DNA of 64,000 bases from Nonomuraea dietziae. Lineage in GTDB: Bacteria; Actinomycetota; Actinomycetes; Streptosporangiales; Streptosporangiaceae. A model generated the notes under the pieces. That model searched no databases. It worked only from the letters and a program-made list of their open reading frames with translations, and was not told the DNA's origin. Positions 33,572 through 43,987 of the stretch are shown one piece after another (position 1 is the first letter of the stretch; the number at the start of each line of letters is the position of its first letter). The stretch spans positions 6,510,001 to 6,574,000 of the forward strand of contig NZ_JACIBV010000001.1 in assembly GCF_014195505.1 (NCBI RefSeq). Reading direction: 5' to 3'. Position numbers and translations under genes: made by a program.

Positions 33572-34180
33572 TCAACCAGCCTGACTCGTCACGTCAGCAA
33601 ATCGCTTGGCGACATCGTCCCAGTTCACCAGGGTCCAAAGCCTTTCCACGTAGTCCGGGCGGACGTTGCGGTACTGCAGGTAGTAAGCATGTTCCCAGGC
33701 GTCGAACACCAGAAGCGGCGTGGTGTTCATGCCGACGTTGCCGTGGTGATCGTAAACCTGCTCCACCACCAGGCGCCCGCCCAGCGGCTCGTAGGCCAGC
33801 ACGCCCCAGCCGGAGCCCTGCACACCGCTGGTGGCGGCGGTCAGCTGCTTCTGGAAGGCCTCGAAGGTGCCGAAGTGCTCGTCGATCGCGGCGCGCAGCG
33901 CGCCGTCGGGGCGGTCGCCGCCGTCAGGGGAGAGGTTCTCCCAGAAGATCGAGTGGAGCACGTGGCCCGAAAGGTGGAAGGCGAAGGTCTTCTCGAGCCC
34001 GACCAGGCCGCCGAACTGGCCCTTGTCGCGCGCCTCAGCCAGCTGCTCGAGGGTGTCGTTCGCGCCCTTGACGTAGGCGGCGTGGTGCTTGGCGTGATGC
34101 AGTTCGAGGATCTCCCCCGTGATCGCGGGCTCGAGCGCCGCGTAGTCATAGGGCATGTCGGGAAGGGTGTACGCACCCAT
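33572..34180 (-). CDS. sodF: Superoxide dismutase, Fe/Mn family
   Basis: 202 aa from ATG 34180 with CAGGAGGTGG upstream. Metal ligands: H28 in LELHHAKHHAAY, His in FHLSGHVLHSIFW, Asp and His in VFDAWEHAYYLQYRN. SGWGVLAYEPLGGRLVVEQ is the usual core strand. The metal cannot be settled by eye, but the promoter carries two Nur-type boxes, as the nickel-repressed FeSOD gene sodF of Streptomyces does, so I use that name with reserve. It detoxifies superoxide in the cytosol and is probably expressed when nickel is scarce (inference). Confidence 0.92.
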   Translation of the reverse strand: MGAYTLPDMPYDYAALEPAITGEILELHHAKHHAAYVKGANDTLEQLAEARDKGQFGGLVGLEKTFAFHLSGHVLHSIFWENLSPDGGDRPDGALRAAIDEHFGTFEAFQKQLTAATSGVQGSGWGVLAYEPLGGRLVVEQVYDHHGNVGMNTTPLLVFDAWEHAYYLQYRNVRPDYVERLWTLVNWDDVAKRFADVTSQAG

Positions 34181-34190
34181 GGTCCACCTC

Positions 34191-34204
34191 CTGTTGATCA
34201 ACAG
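34191..34204. promoter_or_regulatory. 14-bp palindrome in the sod leader
   Basis: CTGTTGATCAACAG, a perfect palindrome directly upstream of the sod ribosome site. It could be a second operator or a short mRNA hairpin. Confidence 0.35.
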
Positions 34205-34217
34205 CGCTTCGACACTA

Positions 34218-34234
34218 TTGCAAGTGATTCGCAT
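34218..34234 (+). promoter_or_regulatory. Nur-box candidate A
   Basis: TTGCAA-GTGAT-TCGCAT. The Streptomyces Nur (nickel-sensing FUR homologue) motif is tTGCaa-N5-ttGCAA. It is about 40-55 nt upstream of the sod start. Confidence 0.55.
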
Positions 34235-34268
34235 GTGCATCAGACCTTGGTCCTAGGACCCCTTGTTA

Positions 34269-34285
34269 TTGCAAAGCCTTCGCAT
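34269..34285 (+). promoter_or_regulatory. Nur-box candidate B
   Basis: TTGCAA-AGCCT-TCGCAT, the same 12 conserved positions as box A, 51 bp further upstream. A 12-bp palindrome GGTCCTAGGACC (34249-34260) lies between the boxes. Confidence 0.55.
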
Positions 34286-34795
34286 CTGCATCATGATGGC
34301 GAGGCCAGTACGGTCCGCGGCGGGCGGAGGGCCATCTCCGCCCGCCACTCCCGTGCATGCGCCCGCGCGGCTGTGTCCGTTCGCCCCGCCGGCTCCGTCC
34401 ACCTGGTGTAGGGCAAGCAGGGGCGAGGCCGCCGCGCTCACCGCTGAGCTCCTGTCCTTCTCGCATGCCCCGGCACGACTACGGCTGATCTCCGCTACGC
34501 GCCGCGTCAGCCGTTTGCAAGCCGTTCGTCAGGACCTCAAGGCATGCTGAAAACGTGAACCCCAGTGCCACAAAATGCATCGAAACTGTCGGCGCCGGTC
34601 GTCATGATGAAGGTAGAAGGTTCACAGGAACCAAGAGCGTCGCCAGTCTCGTTGGGATGGGAAAGAGATCCGCCGGCACGATCAGGCGGGGCCCAGCAGG
34701 CCGGCGCAGACCGCGAGCCGGACCTCCGGACACCGTCAGGGCGAACGTAGCCCTATCAACAGAACAAACCAGGAGCAGCATCTGAGAGGTGCAAG
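34286..34795. other. Intergenic region upstream of DUF5999 gene
   Basis: About 510 nt with no supported gene. Open frames on both strands are short, overlapping and lack ribosome sites. It presumably holds the promoter of the DUF5999 gene near its 3' end. Confidence 0.5.
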
Positions 34796-34984
34796 ATGTG
34801 CAGTCATCGACCCGCTTGTCCCACCGCGAACGCCGCGGACCGTGAGGCCTCGCACGTGATCGCGTCCCACCCCGACCAGGGCTGGAGCCTGCTGTGCAAC
34901 GGCGTGGTCCTGTTCGAGGACACCGGCCTGCTGCTGCCCGACGGTTCCGTCGTGGCCCCGCACAGAGGTCTGGTCGCGGCCTGA
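34796..34984 (+). CDS. DUF5999 small protein
   Basis: 62 aa, MCSHRPACPTANAADREASH, then VIASHPDQGWSLLCNGVVLFEDTG and LLPDGSVVAPHRGL. Length and sequence match DUF5999, a very conserved small actinomycete protein of unknown function. The N-terminal C-x-x-x-x-x-C pattern with a nearby His might bind metal (inference). ATG with GAGAGG upstream. It is transcribed alone. Confidence 0.88.
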   Translation: MCSHRPACPTANAADREASHVIASHPDQGWSLLCNGVVLFEDTGLLLPDGSVVAPHRGLVAA

Positions 34985-35565
34985 GGCGCCCGCGAACCCC
35001 GAGCCGCCGCTGGATCCACACTCTCCGGCTCGCCACCGGAGCGGCGAGGCCCCAGCGCAGCACAGACCCCACGCACCGACGCGACCCGCGTCGCCGGCAG
35101 TCCCGCAGGACCACGGCGGAGAGTCCGATCCACCCCCACGTACGGGCGCCTGACGCAGGAGTCGCCGACAGACCGGCAGGGTCCCACCCCCCTCGAAGGC
35201 CAGAGGCAGGGCCCGGGTCGTCAGCAGACCGGCAAGGCCCAGAGTCACCGTAGAAGGTGCGGTCGCCCGAGACCGACCACACCTCGGTGATCGGCCCTCC
35301 CGACACCCCTTGGACACCATCCACCCGCGTAGACGGCTGCCTTCACGCGGCCAGCTGCCGTCCCCAGCCCGGCGAGCCTGACCCTCGGCTCCCTCTGTGC
35401 GGCCGGGCGGTCCATGCGGCTGCCACGCGGAGATCGCGGCTCAGAGCGCCCTTCAGGGCGCGGGAGCCCCTGTTCCACGCCGCTCCCCACGGGTGGAGAC
35501 AGTCGCCCCTCTGGGTGCGTTCGCCCTCCCGGCCGTTCGCACGGCCGGGCGAGACGGCGAGCACG
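34985..35565. other. Intergenic region, no gene recognised
   Basis: 581 nt between the DUF5999 gene and the convergent class I fumarase gene. Long frames on both strands (for example minus strand 34602-35324) have no coding character or ribosome site. Motifs such as GACCGGCAGGGTCC/GACCGGCAAGGCCC recur loosely; probably decayed or non-coding DNA. Confidence 0.45.
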
Positions 35566-37218
<1,653 letters not shown>

Positions 37219-37281
37219 GTCCCTCGATCCTTTCGGTCCCCTAGAGGGTACGACGTGCCGTGCCTCCGCAGGACCGCGCCG

Positions 37282-38163
37282 TCAGGAGCGGCCGGCGGCT
37301 GGTTGGGGAACGGCGATCGCGGCGCCGCGGTCGGCGGTGAGGCCGACGACGATGCCGAGGATGACCAGTCCTGCTCCGAGCAGGTCGGGCGCGGACGGCA
37401 CCGCGATGCCCAGCGCCAGCCCCGTGACGATGGCGCCGACCGGGATCAGCCCCGCGAACAGGCCCGCCGTGCCGGGGCCGAGCTTGGGCAGCGAGGAGTA
37501 CCAGAGGAAGAAGGCGATGACCGTCACGACCACGGTCAGGTAGACGAAGCCGAGGCCCTCGGCGACGGTGGGCACGCGCAGCATGGCCGTGCCCTCCATG
37601 AAGAATCCGACGACGGCCAGCACGGGCACGGCCAGCGCCGTGGAGTAGGCCGACACGCGCAGCGCGCCCAGCTTGGGCAGCAACGGGATCGCCAGCAGGG
37701 AGAAGCTGACCTCCCCGACCAGCCCGCCCAGCGACCACAGCAGCCCTGGCAGGTTGCCGCTGCCGAGCCCCGTGGCCAGCACCGCGCCCGCGACCACGAT
37801 GCCGGCGCTGATCACCAGCCGGGGCGCGGGCCGTCCGCTGACCATGGCCAGCACGAGGGGGACCGTCCCGAGGATGGTGCCGGGCAGCGCGGGCCCCGAC
37901 TCGCGGGTCGCCTCGATCACGCACACGTTGAAGATGACCAGGCCCAGGAGCGCGAGCGCGAGAAGCAGGAGCGTCTCGCGGGCCGTCAACCTGACGAAGC
38001 GCAGGCCCATCACGCGCGTGGCGGCCAGCAGGATGGCCGCCGCCGCGAGGTAGCGGACGGCCTGCCCGCCGTACACCGGATAGTTCTGGATCACTCCCGA
38101 GACCCCCGCGAGGGTGCCGACGAGGAACATGGCGGAGGCAGCTCCGATGACACCGTTTCTCAT
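37282..38163 (-). CDS. EamA/DMT-family membrane transporter
   Basis: About 293 aa with ten predicted membrane helices in two repeated EamA halves (for example YLAAAAILLAATRVMGL, LLLALALLGLVIFNVCV; second half VYLTVVVTVIAFFLWYSSL and GLFAGLIPVGAIVTGLALG). Probably exports a small metabolite or amino acid. ATG 38163 is chosen; ATG 38172 is in frame and equally possible because neither has a clear ribosome site. It is divergent from the MocR regulator, which often controls such an exporter. Confidence 0.85.
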   Translation of the reverse strand: MRNGVIGAASAMFLVGTLAGVSGVIQNYPVYGGQAVRYLAAAAILLAATRVMGLRFVRLTARETLLLLALALLGLVIFNVCVIEATRESGPALPGTILGTVPLVLAMVSGRPAPRLVISAGIVVAGAVLATGLGSGNLPGLLWSLGGLVGEVSFSLLAIPLLPKLGALRVSAYSTALAVPVLAVVGFFMEGTAMLRVPTVAEGLGFVYLTVVVTVIAFFLWYSSLPKLGPGTAGLFAGLIPVGAIVTGLALGIAVPSAPDLLGAGLVILGIVVGLTADRGAAIAVPQPAAGRS

Positions 38164-38230
38164 GTACGGCATGCTAGGAATGGAATGGTTCGCCCATACA
38201 GTCCAATGACGCGGCAAAAGTGAGGACCAA

Positions 38231-39571
38231 TTGGCCGATCTCCATATCCCCATCGACAGGGGCAAGGGGGCGATCGCGGGGCAGGTGGCGACCGAGCTCA
38301 GGGAGGCCATCAGGCAGGGCAGGCTGGAGGCGGGGACGCGCCTGCCGGCCAGCCGCGAGCTGGCCAGGGATCTCAGCGTGTCCAGGGGCGTGGTCGTCGA
38401 AGCCTACGAGCAGCTGGTCGCCGAGGGCTTCCTCCTGGCCAGGGTCGGGGCGGGCACCGTGGTCGCCGCGACCGCCCGCAGGGAGCCCGCGCGGGTGCGG
38501 GAGCGGGCGCCCTACTACGGTCACCGTCCCACCTCGCCCGACCTCGGCGGCTTCCCCCGCGAGCGCTGGATGGCCGCGGTCAGGCACGTGCTGACCACGG
38601 TGCCGAGCGACGCCTTCGACTACGGCGACCCCGGGGGCGTGCCCGAGCTGCGCGAGGAGCTGGCGAGCTATCTCAAGCGGGTCCGCGCCGCCGACGTCAG
38701 CGCCGACAACCTGGTGATCGTCGGCGGCGTGGCCCAGGGGCTCAGCCTGATCCTGCACGTCCTGAGGAGCCCGAAGCTCGCGGTCGAGGACCCCACCAGT
38801 CACCGCCAGGTCCCGCTGCTCAGGCGCACGGGCGCCGAGCTGGTGCCGATCCCGGTGGACGAGGAGGGGCTGAGGGTCGAGCGCCTGCGCGGGGTCGGCG
38901 CGGTGCTCCTCACCCCCGCCCACCAGTACCCGACGGGCGTCGTGCTGTCGCCGGCGCGCAGGGCCGCGCTGATGGAGTGGGGCGGCGTGGTGCTGGAGGA
39001 CGACTACGACGCCGAGTTCAGGTTCGACCGCGACCCCGTCGGCTGCCTGCAGGGCCTCGCGCCCGACAGGGTGATCCTGTCCGGCAGCGTCAGCAAGTCG
39101 CTGGCCCCCGGCCTCAGGCTCGGCTGGATCGCCGCCCCTCCCGACCTGGCCGAGGCCGTACGGCGGGCGCGCGGCGAGCTCGACCTCGGCTCGCCCGTCA
39201 TCGAGCAGTACGCCCTGGCCCACCTCCTGCGCACCGGCGGGTACGACCGCAACCTGCGCAGGATGCGCAGGGAGTACAAGAAGCGCCGCGACGCCCTGGT
39301 GAGGGCGCTGGCCGAGCACCTGCCCGAGCTGGTCGTGCGCGGGATCGAGGCGGGCCTGCACATCTACCTCGACCTGCCGCAGGACTGGGACGAGAACGAG
39401 GTGGCCGCCGCCGCTCGGGCGGCGGGGCTGTCGGCCGAGGAAGTGGGCCAGATGCGCTTCACCGAGGGACCGCCCGCGATCGTCATGGGATTCGCCCGGG
39501 TGCCCGCCCATCACGCCGATGACGTGATCGCACGCATGAAGGTCAGTATGTCTGGACAAAGAAAGGGATAG
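38231..39571 (+). CDS. MocR-type GntR regulator with aminotransferase-like domain
   Basis: 446 aa from TTG 38231 (GAGG 5 nt upstream). N-terminal GntR winged helix (AGQVATELREAIRQGRLEAG, LPASRELARDLSVSRGVVVEAYEQL). The C-terminal fold-type I PLP domain has HQYPTGVVLSPARRAALM, LEDDYDAEFRFDR and the PLP-lysine motif SGSVSKSLAPGLRLGW. MocR proteins sense PLP or amino-acid adducts; some control pyridoxal synthesis, GABA use or export. Targets may be the divergent EamA gene and, since only 38 nt separate them, the inositol operon downstream. Confidence 0.92.
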   Translation: MADLHIPIDRGKGAIAGQVATELREAIRQGRLEAGTRLPASRELARDLSVSRGVVVEAYEQLVAEGFLLARVGAGTVVAATARREPARVRERAPYYGHRPTSPDLGGFPRERWMAAVRHVLTTVPSDAFDYGDPGGVPELREELASYLKRVRAADVSADNLVIVGGVAQGLSLILHVLRSPKLAVEDPTSHRQVPLLRRTGAELVPIPVDEEGLRVERLRGVGAVLLTPAHQYPTGVVLSPARRAALMEWGGVVLEDDYDAEFRFDRDPVGCLQGLAPDRVILSGSVSKSLAPGLRLGWIAAPPDLAEAVRRARGELDLGSPVIEQYALAHLLRTGGYDRNLRRMRREYKKRRDALVRALAEHLPELVVRGIEAGLHIYLDLPQDWDENEVAAAARAAGLSAEEVGQMRFTEGPPAIVMGFARVPAHHADDVIARMKVSMSGQRKG

Positions 39572-39609
39572 AAGGTTAGAAAGGGATCCCCGACCCCCTT
39601 GGAGGCGTC

Positions 39610-40548
39610 ATGCGTGTCGGTCTGCTCGGTCTGGGAAGGATCGGAGCGTTTCACGCCGAAACCCTGGCCGCGCACCCGCTGGTGGACGATCTGATCGTGT
39701 GGGACCCCGTGCGCAGCTCACCGCATGGCAGGCAGGGCGATCCCTTCGAGGCCGACGCCCTGGTCATCGCCACCCCCACCAGCACGCACGCCGACCTGTT
39801 GATGAAGGCCTGCCGCCTCGGGATCCCGGTCTTCTGCGAGAAGCCGGTCGCGCCGACGGTCGAAGAGACGATCAAGGTGCTGAAGGCGAGCGAGGGCAAC
39901 CGCGTCCAGATCGGCTTCCAGCGCCGCTTCGACCCCGGCTACGGGGCCGCCGCGAAGGCCCTGCGCGCCGGCGAGCTCGGCGAGCTGCACCGCGTGCACC
40001 TGCTCAGCGCCGATCCGGCGCCGCCGCCCGCCGGGTACATCCCCCTGTCGGGCGGCATCTACCGCGACTGCCACATCCATGATTTCGACATTCTGCGCTG
40101 GGTAACCGGACGAGAGGTGGCGACCGTCTACGCCACGGGCGCCAACAGGGGCGCCGACTTCTTCAGGGAGGCGGGCGACGTGGACACCAGCGCGGCACTT
40201 CTGACCCTCGACGACGGCACGCTCGTGACCCTCCAGGGCTCCAGGTACAACGGCGCGGGCTACGACGTCAGGATGGAGCTGGCAGGCACCCTCCGCACCC
40301 AGGTCGTGGGCCTCGACCCGCGCACCCCGGTGACCAGCACGGAGGGCCTGCAGCCGCCAGGAGAACCGTGGCCGGACTTCGTCGCCAGATTCAGGGCCGC
40401 CTACGTGGCCGAGATCGACGGCTTCCTGCGCAGCGACACCAGCCCGTGCACGATCGAGGACGCGCTCGCCGCCCTCTACGTCGCCGAGGCCGCCGAGCGG
40501 TCGCGCCGCGAGGGCAGGCCCGTCGCCGTCGAGGAGGTCAGCCGATGA
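39610..40548 (+). CDS. iolG: Inositol 2-dehydrogenase-type Gfo/Idh/MocA oxidoreductase
   Basis: 312 aa, ATG with TTGGAGG upstream. Rossmann motif GLLGLGRIGAFHAE, substrate/cofactor segment FCEKPVAPTVEE (catalytic Lys) and the active-site IYRDCHIHDFDILRW (Asp/His). It should oxidise myo-inositol to 2-keto-inositol (scyllo-inosose) with NAD+. First gene of a six-gene unit whose junctions are almost all overlapping. Family assignment is firm; the inositol substrate is deduced from iolE, iolC, iolB and iolD next to it. Confidence 0.88.
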   Translation: MRVGLLGLGRIGAFHAETLAAHPLVDDLIVWDPVRSSPHGRQGDPFEADALVIATPTSTHADLLMKACRLGIPVFCEKPVAPTVEETIKVLKASEGNRVQIGFQRRFDPGYGAAAKALRAGELGELHRVHLLSADPAPPPAGYIPLSGGIYRDCHIHDFDILRWVTGREVATVYATGANRGADFFREAGDVDTSAALLTLDDGTLVTLQGSRYNGAGYDVRMELAGTLRTQVVGLDPRTPVTSTEGLQPPGEPWPDFVARFRAAYVAEIDGFLRSDTSPCTIEDALAALYVAEAAERSRREGRPVAVEEVSR

Positions 40549-41396
40549 GGATCGCGGGCGCGCCGATCTCCTGGGGGGTGTGCGAGGTGCCCGGCTGGGG
40601 CCACCAGCTGGATCGCGAGCGGGTGCTGTCGGAGATGCGCTCGGTGGGCCTGACCGCCACCGAGCTCGGCCCCGACGGCTTCCTGCCGCACTCGCCGACG
40701 CGCAGGAAGGCCCTGCTCGAGGAGTACGGCCTGCGGGCCGTCGGCGGCTTCGTCCCGGTCGTGCTGCACGAACCCCGGCACGACCCGCTGCCCGGGGTAC
40801 GGGCCCGCATGCGCGACTTCGCTGAGGGCGACGTCGACGTGCTGGTGCTGGCCGCCGACAGCGGCGCCGACGGCTACGACAGGAGGCCGCAGCTCGACGC
40901 AACAGGCTGGAAGACGCTGCTGGACAACCTGAGGAGGATCCTCGCCGCCGCCAAGGGCCGCGGCCCGGCGATCACCCTGCACCCGCACGTCGGGACCATG
41001 GTCGAGACGCGGGAGGAGGTCGAGCGCGTGCTGGACGGCTCGGCCGTCCCTCTCTGCCTGGACACGGGGCACCTGCTGATCGGCGGCACCGACCCGCTCG
41101 AACTGGTGCGCAGGGATCCCGGCAGGGTCGCGCACGTGCACCTGAAGGACGTCGACCAAGGACTGGCGGCGAAGGTCAGGGACGGCGGCCTCACCTACAC
41201 CGAGGCGGTCCGCCAGGGCATCTACCGCCCGCTGGGCCAGGGAGACGTGGACGTGGCGGGGATCGTGACGACTCTCGGCCAGAGCGGCTACTCCGGCTGG
41301 TACGTCATGGAGCAGGACACGGTGCTCACCTCCGCCGAGGACGACGCCGTGGACGATGTCAGGCAGAGCGTCGCCTTCCTGGAAGGACTCGCATGA
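40545..41396 (+). CDS. iolE: Inosose dehydratase-like TIM-barrel protein
   Basis: 283 aa. ATG 40545 overlaps the iolG stop and has GAGGAGG upstream. Sugar isomerase-type barrel: IAGAPISWGVCEVPGW at the start, ITLHPHVGTMVE, LCLDTGHLLIGG, VAHVHLKDVD and WYVMEQDTVL, giving the usual E/D/H/E metal site. IolE removes water from scyllo-inosose to give 3D-trihydroxycyclohexane-1,2-dione. Related epimerases exist, but the operon supports IolE. Confidence 0.88.
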   Translation: MRIAGAPISWGVCEVPGWGHQLDRERVLSEMRSVGLTATELGPDGFLPHSPTRRKALLEEYGLRAVGGFVPVVLHEPRHDPLPGVRARMRDFAEGDVDVLVLAADSGADGYDRRPQLDATGWKTLLDNLRRILAAAKGRGPAITLHPHVGTMVETREEVERVLDGSAVPLCLDTGHLLIGGTDPLELVRRDPGRVAHVHLKDVDQGLAAKVRDGGLTYTEAVRQGIYRPLGQGDVDVAGIVTTLGQSGYSGWYVMEQDTVLTSAEDDAVDDVRQSVAFLEGLA

Positions 41397-42319
41397 TCGA
41401 CGTCCTGACGATGGGGCGGGTCGGGGTGGACGTCTATCCCCTCCAGGTCGGGGTGTCGCTGCGCGAGGTCGAGACGTTCGGCAAGTACCTGGGCGGCAGC
41501 CCGACCAACGTCGCCGTGGCGGCGGCGAGGCTCGGCGAGCGCTCGGCGGTGATCACCAGGACGGGGGCCGACCCGTTCGGGGCGTTCGTCCACGACGCGC
41601 TGCGCTCCTACGGGGTGGACGACTCCTTCGTCACCTCTGTCGAGGGGCTGCCGACCCCTGTGACGTTCTGCGAGATCAGGCCGCCTGACGACTTCCCGCT
41701 GTACTTCTACCGCTTCCCCAAGGCGCCCGACCTGGTGATCCGTCCCGACGAGCTGCCGGTCTCCGAGATCAGGCGGGCCAGGCTGTTCTGGGCGACCGTC
41801 ACGGGGCTGTCGGAGGAGCCGTCGCGCACCGCCCACTTCGCCGCGTGGCGGGCCAGGGAGCGAAGGCCGCACACGGTTCTCGACCTCGACTACCGGCCGA
41901 TGTTCTGGGGCTCGGCGCAGGACGCCACGCACCAGGTCCGCAAGGCGCTCGGGCACGTCACCGTCGCCGTGGGCAACCTCGACGAGGTCGAGGTGGCCAC
42001 CGGCACCCGCGAGCCGTACGAGGCGGGGAAGGCGCTGCTGGAGGCGGGGGTCGAGCTGGCGGTGGTGAAGCAGGGCGGCGAGGGGGTGCTGGGCATGACC
42101 GCAAAGGAGACGATCGCGGTGCCGCCCGTCGAGGTCGAGGTGGTCAACGGGCTCGGAGCGGGCGACGCCTTCGGCGGCGCGCTCTGTCACGGGCTGCTGG
42201 CCGGATGGCCGCTGGAGCGGACGCTGCGCTTCGCCAACACGGCGGGCGCGATCGTGGCGGGGCGGCTGGCCTGCGCGCCCGCGATGCCCACAGTCGAGGA
42301 GGTGCTCGCTCGTGGGTGA
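41393..42319 (+). CDS. iolC: 5-dehydro-2-deoxygluconokinase
   Basis: 308 aa PfkB-family kinase, ATG overlapping the previous stop. DVLTMGRVGVDVYPLQVGV at the start, KYLGGSPTNVAVAAARLGE (substrate site), TRTGADPFGAFV and the anion-hole GAGD motif VVNGLGAGDAFGGALCHG near the end. IolC phosphorylates 2-deoxy-5-keto-gluconate at C6. Short length (308 versus about 325 for some) is within family range. Confidence 0.92.
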   Translation: MIDVLTMGRVGVDVYPLQVGVSLREVETFGKYLGGSPTNVAVAAARLGERSAVITRTGADPFGAFVHDALRSYGVDDSFVTSVEGLPTPVTFCEIRPPDDFPLYFYRFPKAPDLVIRPDELPVSEIRRARLFWATVTGLSEEPSRTAHFAAWRARERRPHTVLDLDYRPMFWGSAQDATHQVRKALGHVTVAVGNLDEVEVATGTREPYEAGKALLEAGVELAVVKQGGEGVLGMTAKETIAVPPVEVEVVNGLGAGDAFGGALCHGLLAGWPLERTLRFANTAGAIVAGRLACAPAMPTVEEVLARG

Positions 42320-43175
42320 CTACCGGCAGGTCCAGGAGATCAGAGCCAGGCACCCCGAGCGGATCGCCGAGGCGGCGGCCGCGCGCAGGCGCAGGCCGCT
42401 GCTGGCCGAGCGCGACCAGCTCATGATCATCGCGGCCGACCACCCGGCGCGCGGCGCGCTCGGCGTCGGCGGGCGCCCGCTGGCGATGGGCAGCAGGATC
42501 GAGCTGCTCGACCGGCTGACGACCGCGCTCGCCCGACCAGGCGTGGACGGCCTGCTCGCCACCCCCGACGTCGTCGAGGACCTGCTGCTTCTCGGCGCCC
42601 TCGACGACAAGGTGGTCATCGGCTCGATGAACCGCGGCGGCATCCAGGGTGCGGTCTTCGAGTTCGACGACAGATTCACCGCCTACGACACGGCCTCCAT
42701 CGTGCGGATGCGGCTCGACGGGGGCAAGATGCTGTGCAGGATCGCCCTGGACGAGCCGGGCACCGCGGCCACGCTGTCCGCCTGCGCTCGGGCGGTCAGC
42801 GAGCTGGCAGGGGAGGGACTGGTCGCCATGGTCGAGCCGTTCTGGTCGCGGCGCTCCGGCCACGACCTGACGCCCGACGGCGTGATCAGGGCGATCAGCG
42901 TCGGTCAGGGGCTCGGCACCACCTCGGCCCATACCTGGCTGAAGATCCCCGTGGTCGAGGACATGGAGCGCGTCATGCGGGCGACCACGCTGCCCGCGCT
43001 GCTGCTCGGCGGAGACCCGGGCGACGCCCCCGACCTGGCCTACGCCGCGTGGCGCAAGGCGCTCAGGCTGCCGGGGGTGCGCGGGCTCGTGGTCGGCCGC
43101 GCGCTGCTCTACCCGCCCGACGACGACGTGGCCGCGGCCGTCGACACCGCAGTAGCGATGCTGGAGGTCTCATGA
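42312..43175 (+). CDS. DeoC/LacD-like aldolase of the inositol cluster
   Basis: 287 aa, GTG 42312 overlapping iolC. Class I aldolase-like barrel: MIIAADHPARGALGVGGRP, DGLLATPDVVEDLLLLG, MRLDGGKMLCRIALDEPG, HTWLKIPVVEDMERVM (a Lys in the Schiff-base position) and LLLGGDPGDAPD. It resembles the actinobacterial Cgl0161-type protein found in iol clusters. It likely replaces IolJ, splitting 2-deoxy-5-keto-gluconate 6-phosphate into DHAP and malonic semialdehyde; this exact role is inference. Confidence 0.8.
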   Translation: MGDYRQVQEIRARHPERIAEAAAARRRRPLLAERDQLMIIAADHPARGALGVGGRPLAMGSRIELLDRLTTALARPGVDGLLATPDVVEDLLLLGALDDKVVIGSMNRGGIQGAVFEFDDRFTAYDTASIVRMRLDGGKMLCRIALDEPGTAATLSACARAVSELAGEGLVAMVEPFWSRRSGHDLTPDGVIRAISVGQGLGTTSAHTWLKIPVVEDMERVMRATTLPALLLGGDPGDAPDLAYAAWRKALRLPGVRGLVVGRALLYPPDDDVAAAVDTAVAMLEVS

Positions 43176-43987
43176 CGCTCGTCCCGGCAGGCACCACCGC
43201 CCGTTCGCCGTGGGCACTGGAGATCACCCCGGAGAGCGCGGGGTGGACCTACTGCGGGCTGCGGACCCTGAACCTCTCGGGGGAGACCGTCACCTTCCAC
43301 ACCGGCTCGTCGGAGATGCTGGTGCTCCCGCTGTCCGGCTCGTGCCTCGTCGAGGCCGGCGGTGAACGGCTGTCGCTGCGCGGCCGTTCGTCGGTCTTCG
43401 CGGACGTCACCGACTTCTGCTACCTGCCGATCGACACCGAGGTGACCGTGACGGGTGAAGGCCGTTTCGCCCTGCCGTCCGCGCTGGCCACCCGCCGCTT
43501 CCCGGTCAGGTACGGCCCCGCGGAGAAGGTCCCCGTCGAGATCCGCGGGGCGGGCCAGGCCTCCAGGCAGGTCAACAACTTCTGCGCGCCCGACGCCTTC
43601 GACTGCGACAAGCTCGTCTCGGTCGAGGTGCTCACCCCCGGAGGGAACTGGTCCTCCTACCCTCCGCACAAGCACGACACCGCCTCCGCCCACGAGGCGG
43701 TGCTCGAGGAGATCTACTACTTCGAGGGCGGCCCCGGCTACCAGCGGGTCTACGGAGGGCACGAGGTGATGGCCGAGGTGTCGTCAGGTGACGTGGTGCT
43801 GGTGCCGCGCGGCTACCACGGACCCTCCATGGCGCCCCCCGGCTACGACCTCTACTACCTGAACGTGCTGGCGGGCCCCGCGCAGGAGCGGTCGATGGCC
43901 TTCTGCGACGATCCGAGGCACGCGTGGATCCGCGGGACCTGGGAGCAGCAACAGGTCGACGACAGGCTGCCCTTCGGGAGGGTCTGA
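43172..43987 (+). CDS. iolB: 5-deoxy-glucuronate isomerase
   Basis: 271 aa, ATG overlapping the previous stop (ATGA). Bicupin: first half SSEMLVLPLSGSCLVEAGGE and RSSVFADVTDFCYLPIDTE; second half NWSSYPPHKHDTASAHEAVLE with the His/His/Glu metal ligands and VLVPRGYHGPSMAPPGYDLYY. IolB isomerises 5-deoxy-glucuronate to 2-deoxy-5-keto-gluconate in the inositol pathway. Length and motifs match the family. Confidence 0.93.
   Translation: MTLVPAGTTARSPWALEITPESAGWTYCGLRTLNLSGETVTFHTGSSEMLVLPLSGSCLVEAGGERLSLRGRSSVFADVTDFCYLPIDTEVTVTGEGRFALPSALATRRFPVRYGPAEKVPVEIRGAGQASRQVNNFCAPDAFDCDKLVSVEVLTPGGNWSSYPPHKHDTASAHEAVLEEIYYFEGGPGYQRVYGGHEVMAEVSSGDVVLVPRGYHGPSMAPPGYDLYYLNVLAGPAQERSMAFCDDPRHAWIRGTWEQQQVDDRLPFGRV

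Noticed and set aside
34555..34785. A possible 76-aa gene upstream of the DUF5999 gene
   Set aside because: No ribosome site, overlaps other frames, no recognisable motif.
34602..35324. A 240-codon minus-strand frame across the DUF5999 gene
   Set aside because: It is antisense to a conserved small gene and Arg-rich.
38171..38206. TAGCAT and GTCCAA as -10/-35 of the EamA gene
   Set aside because: The spacer would be 24 bp, too long for a usual promoter.
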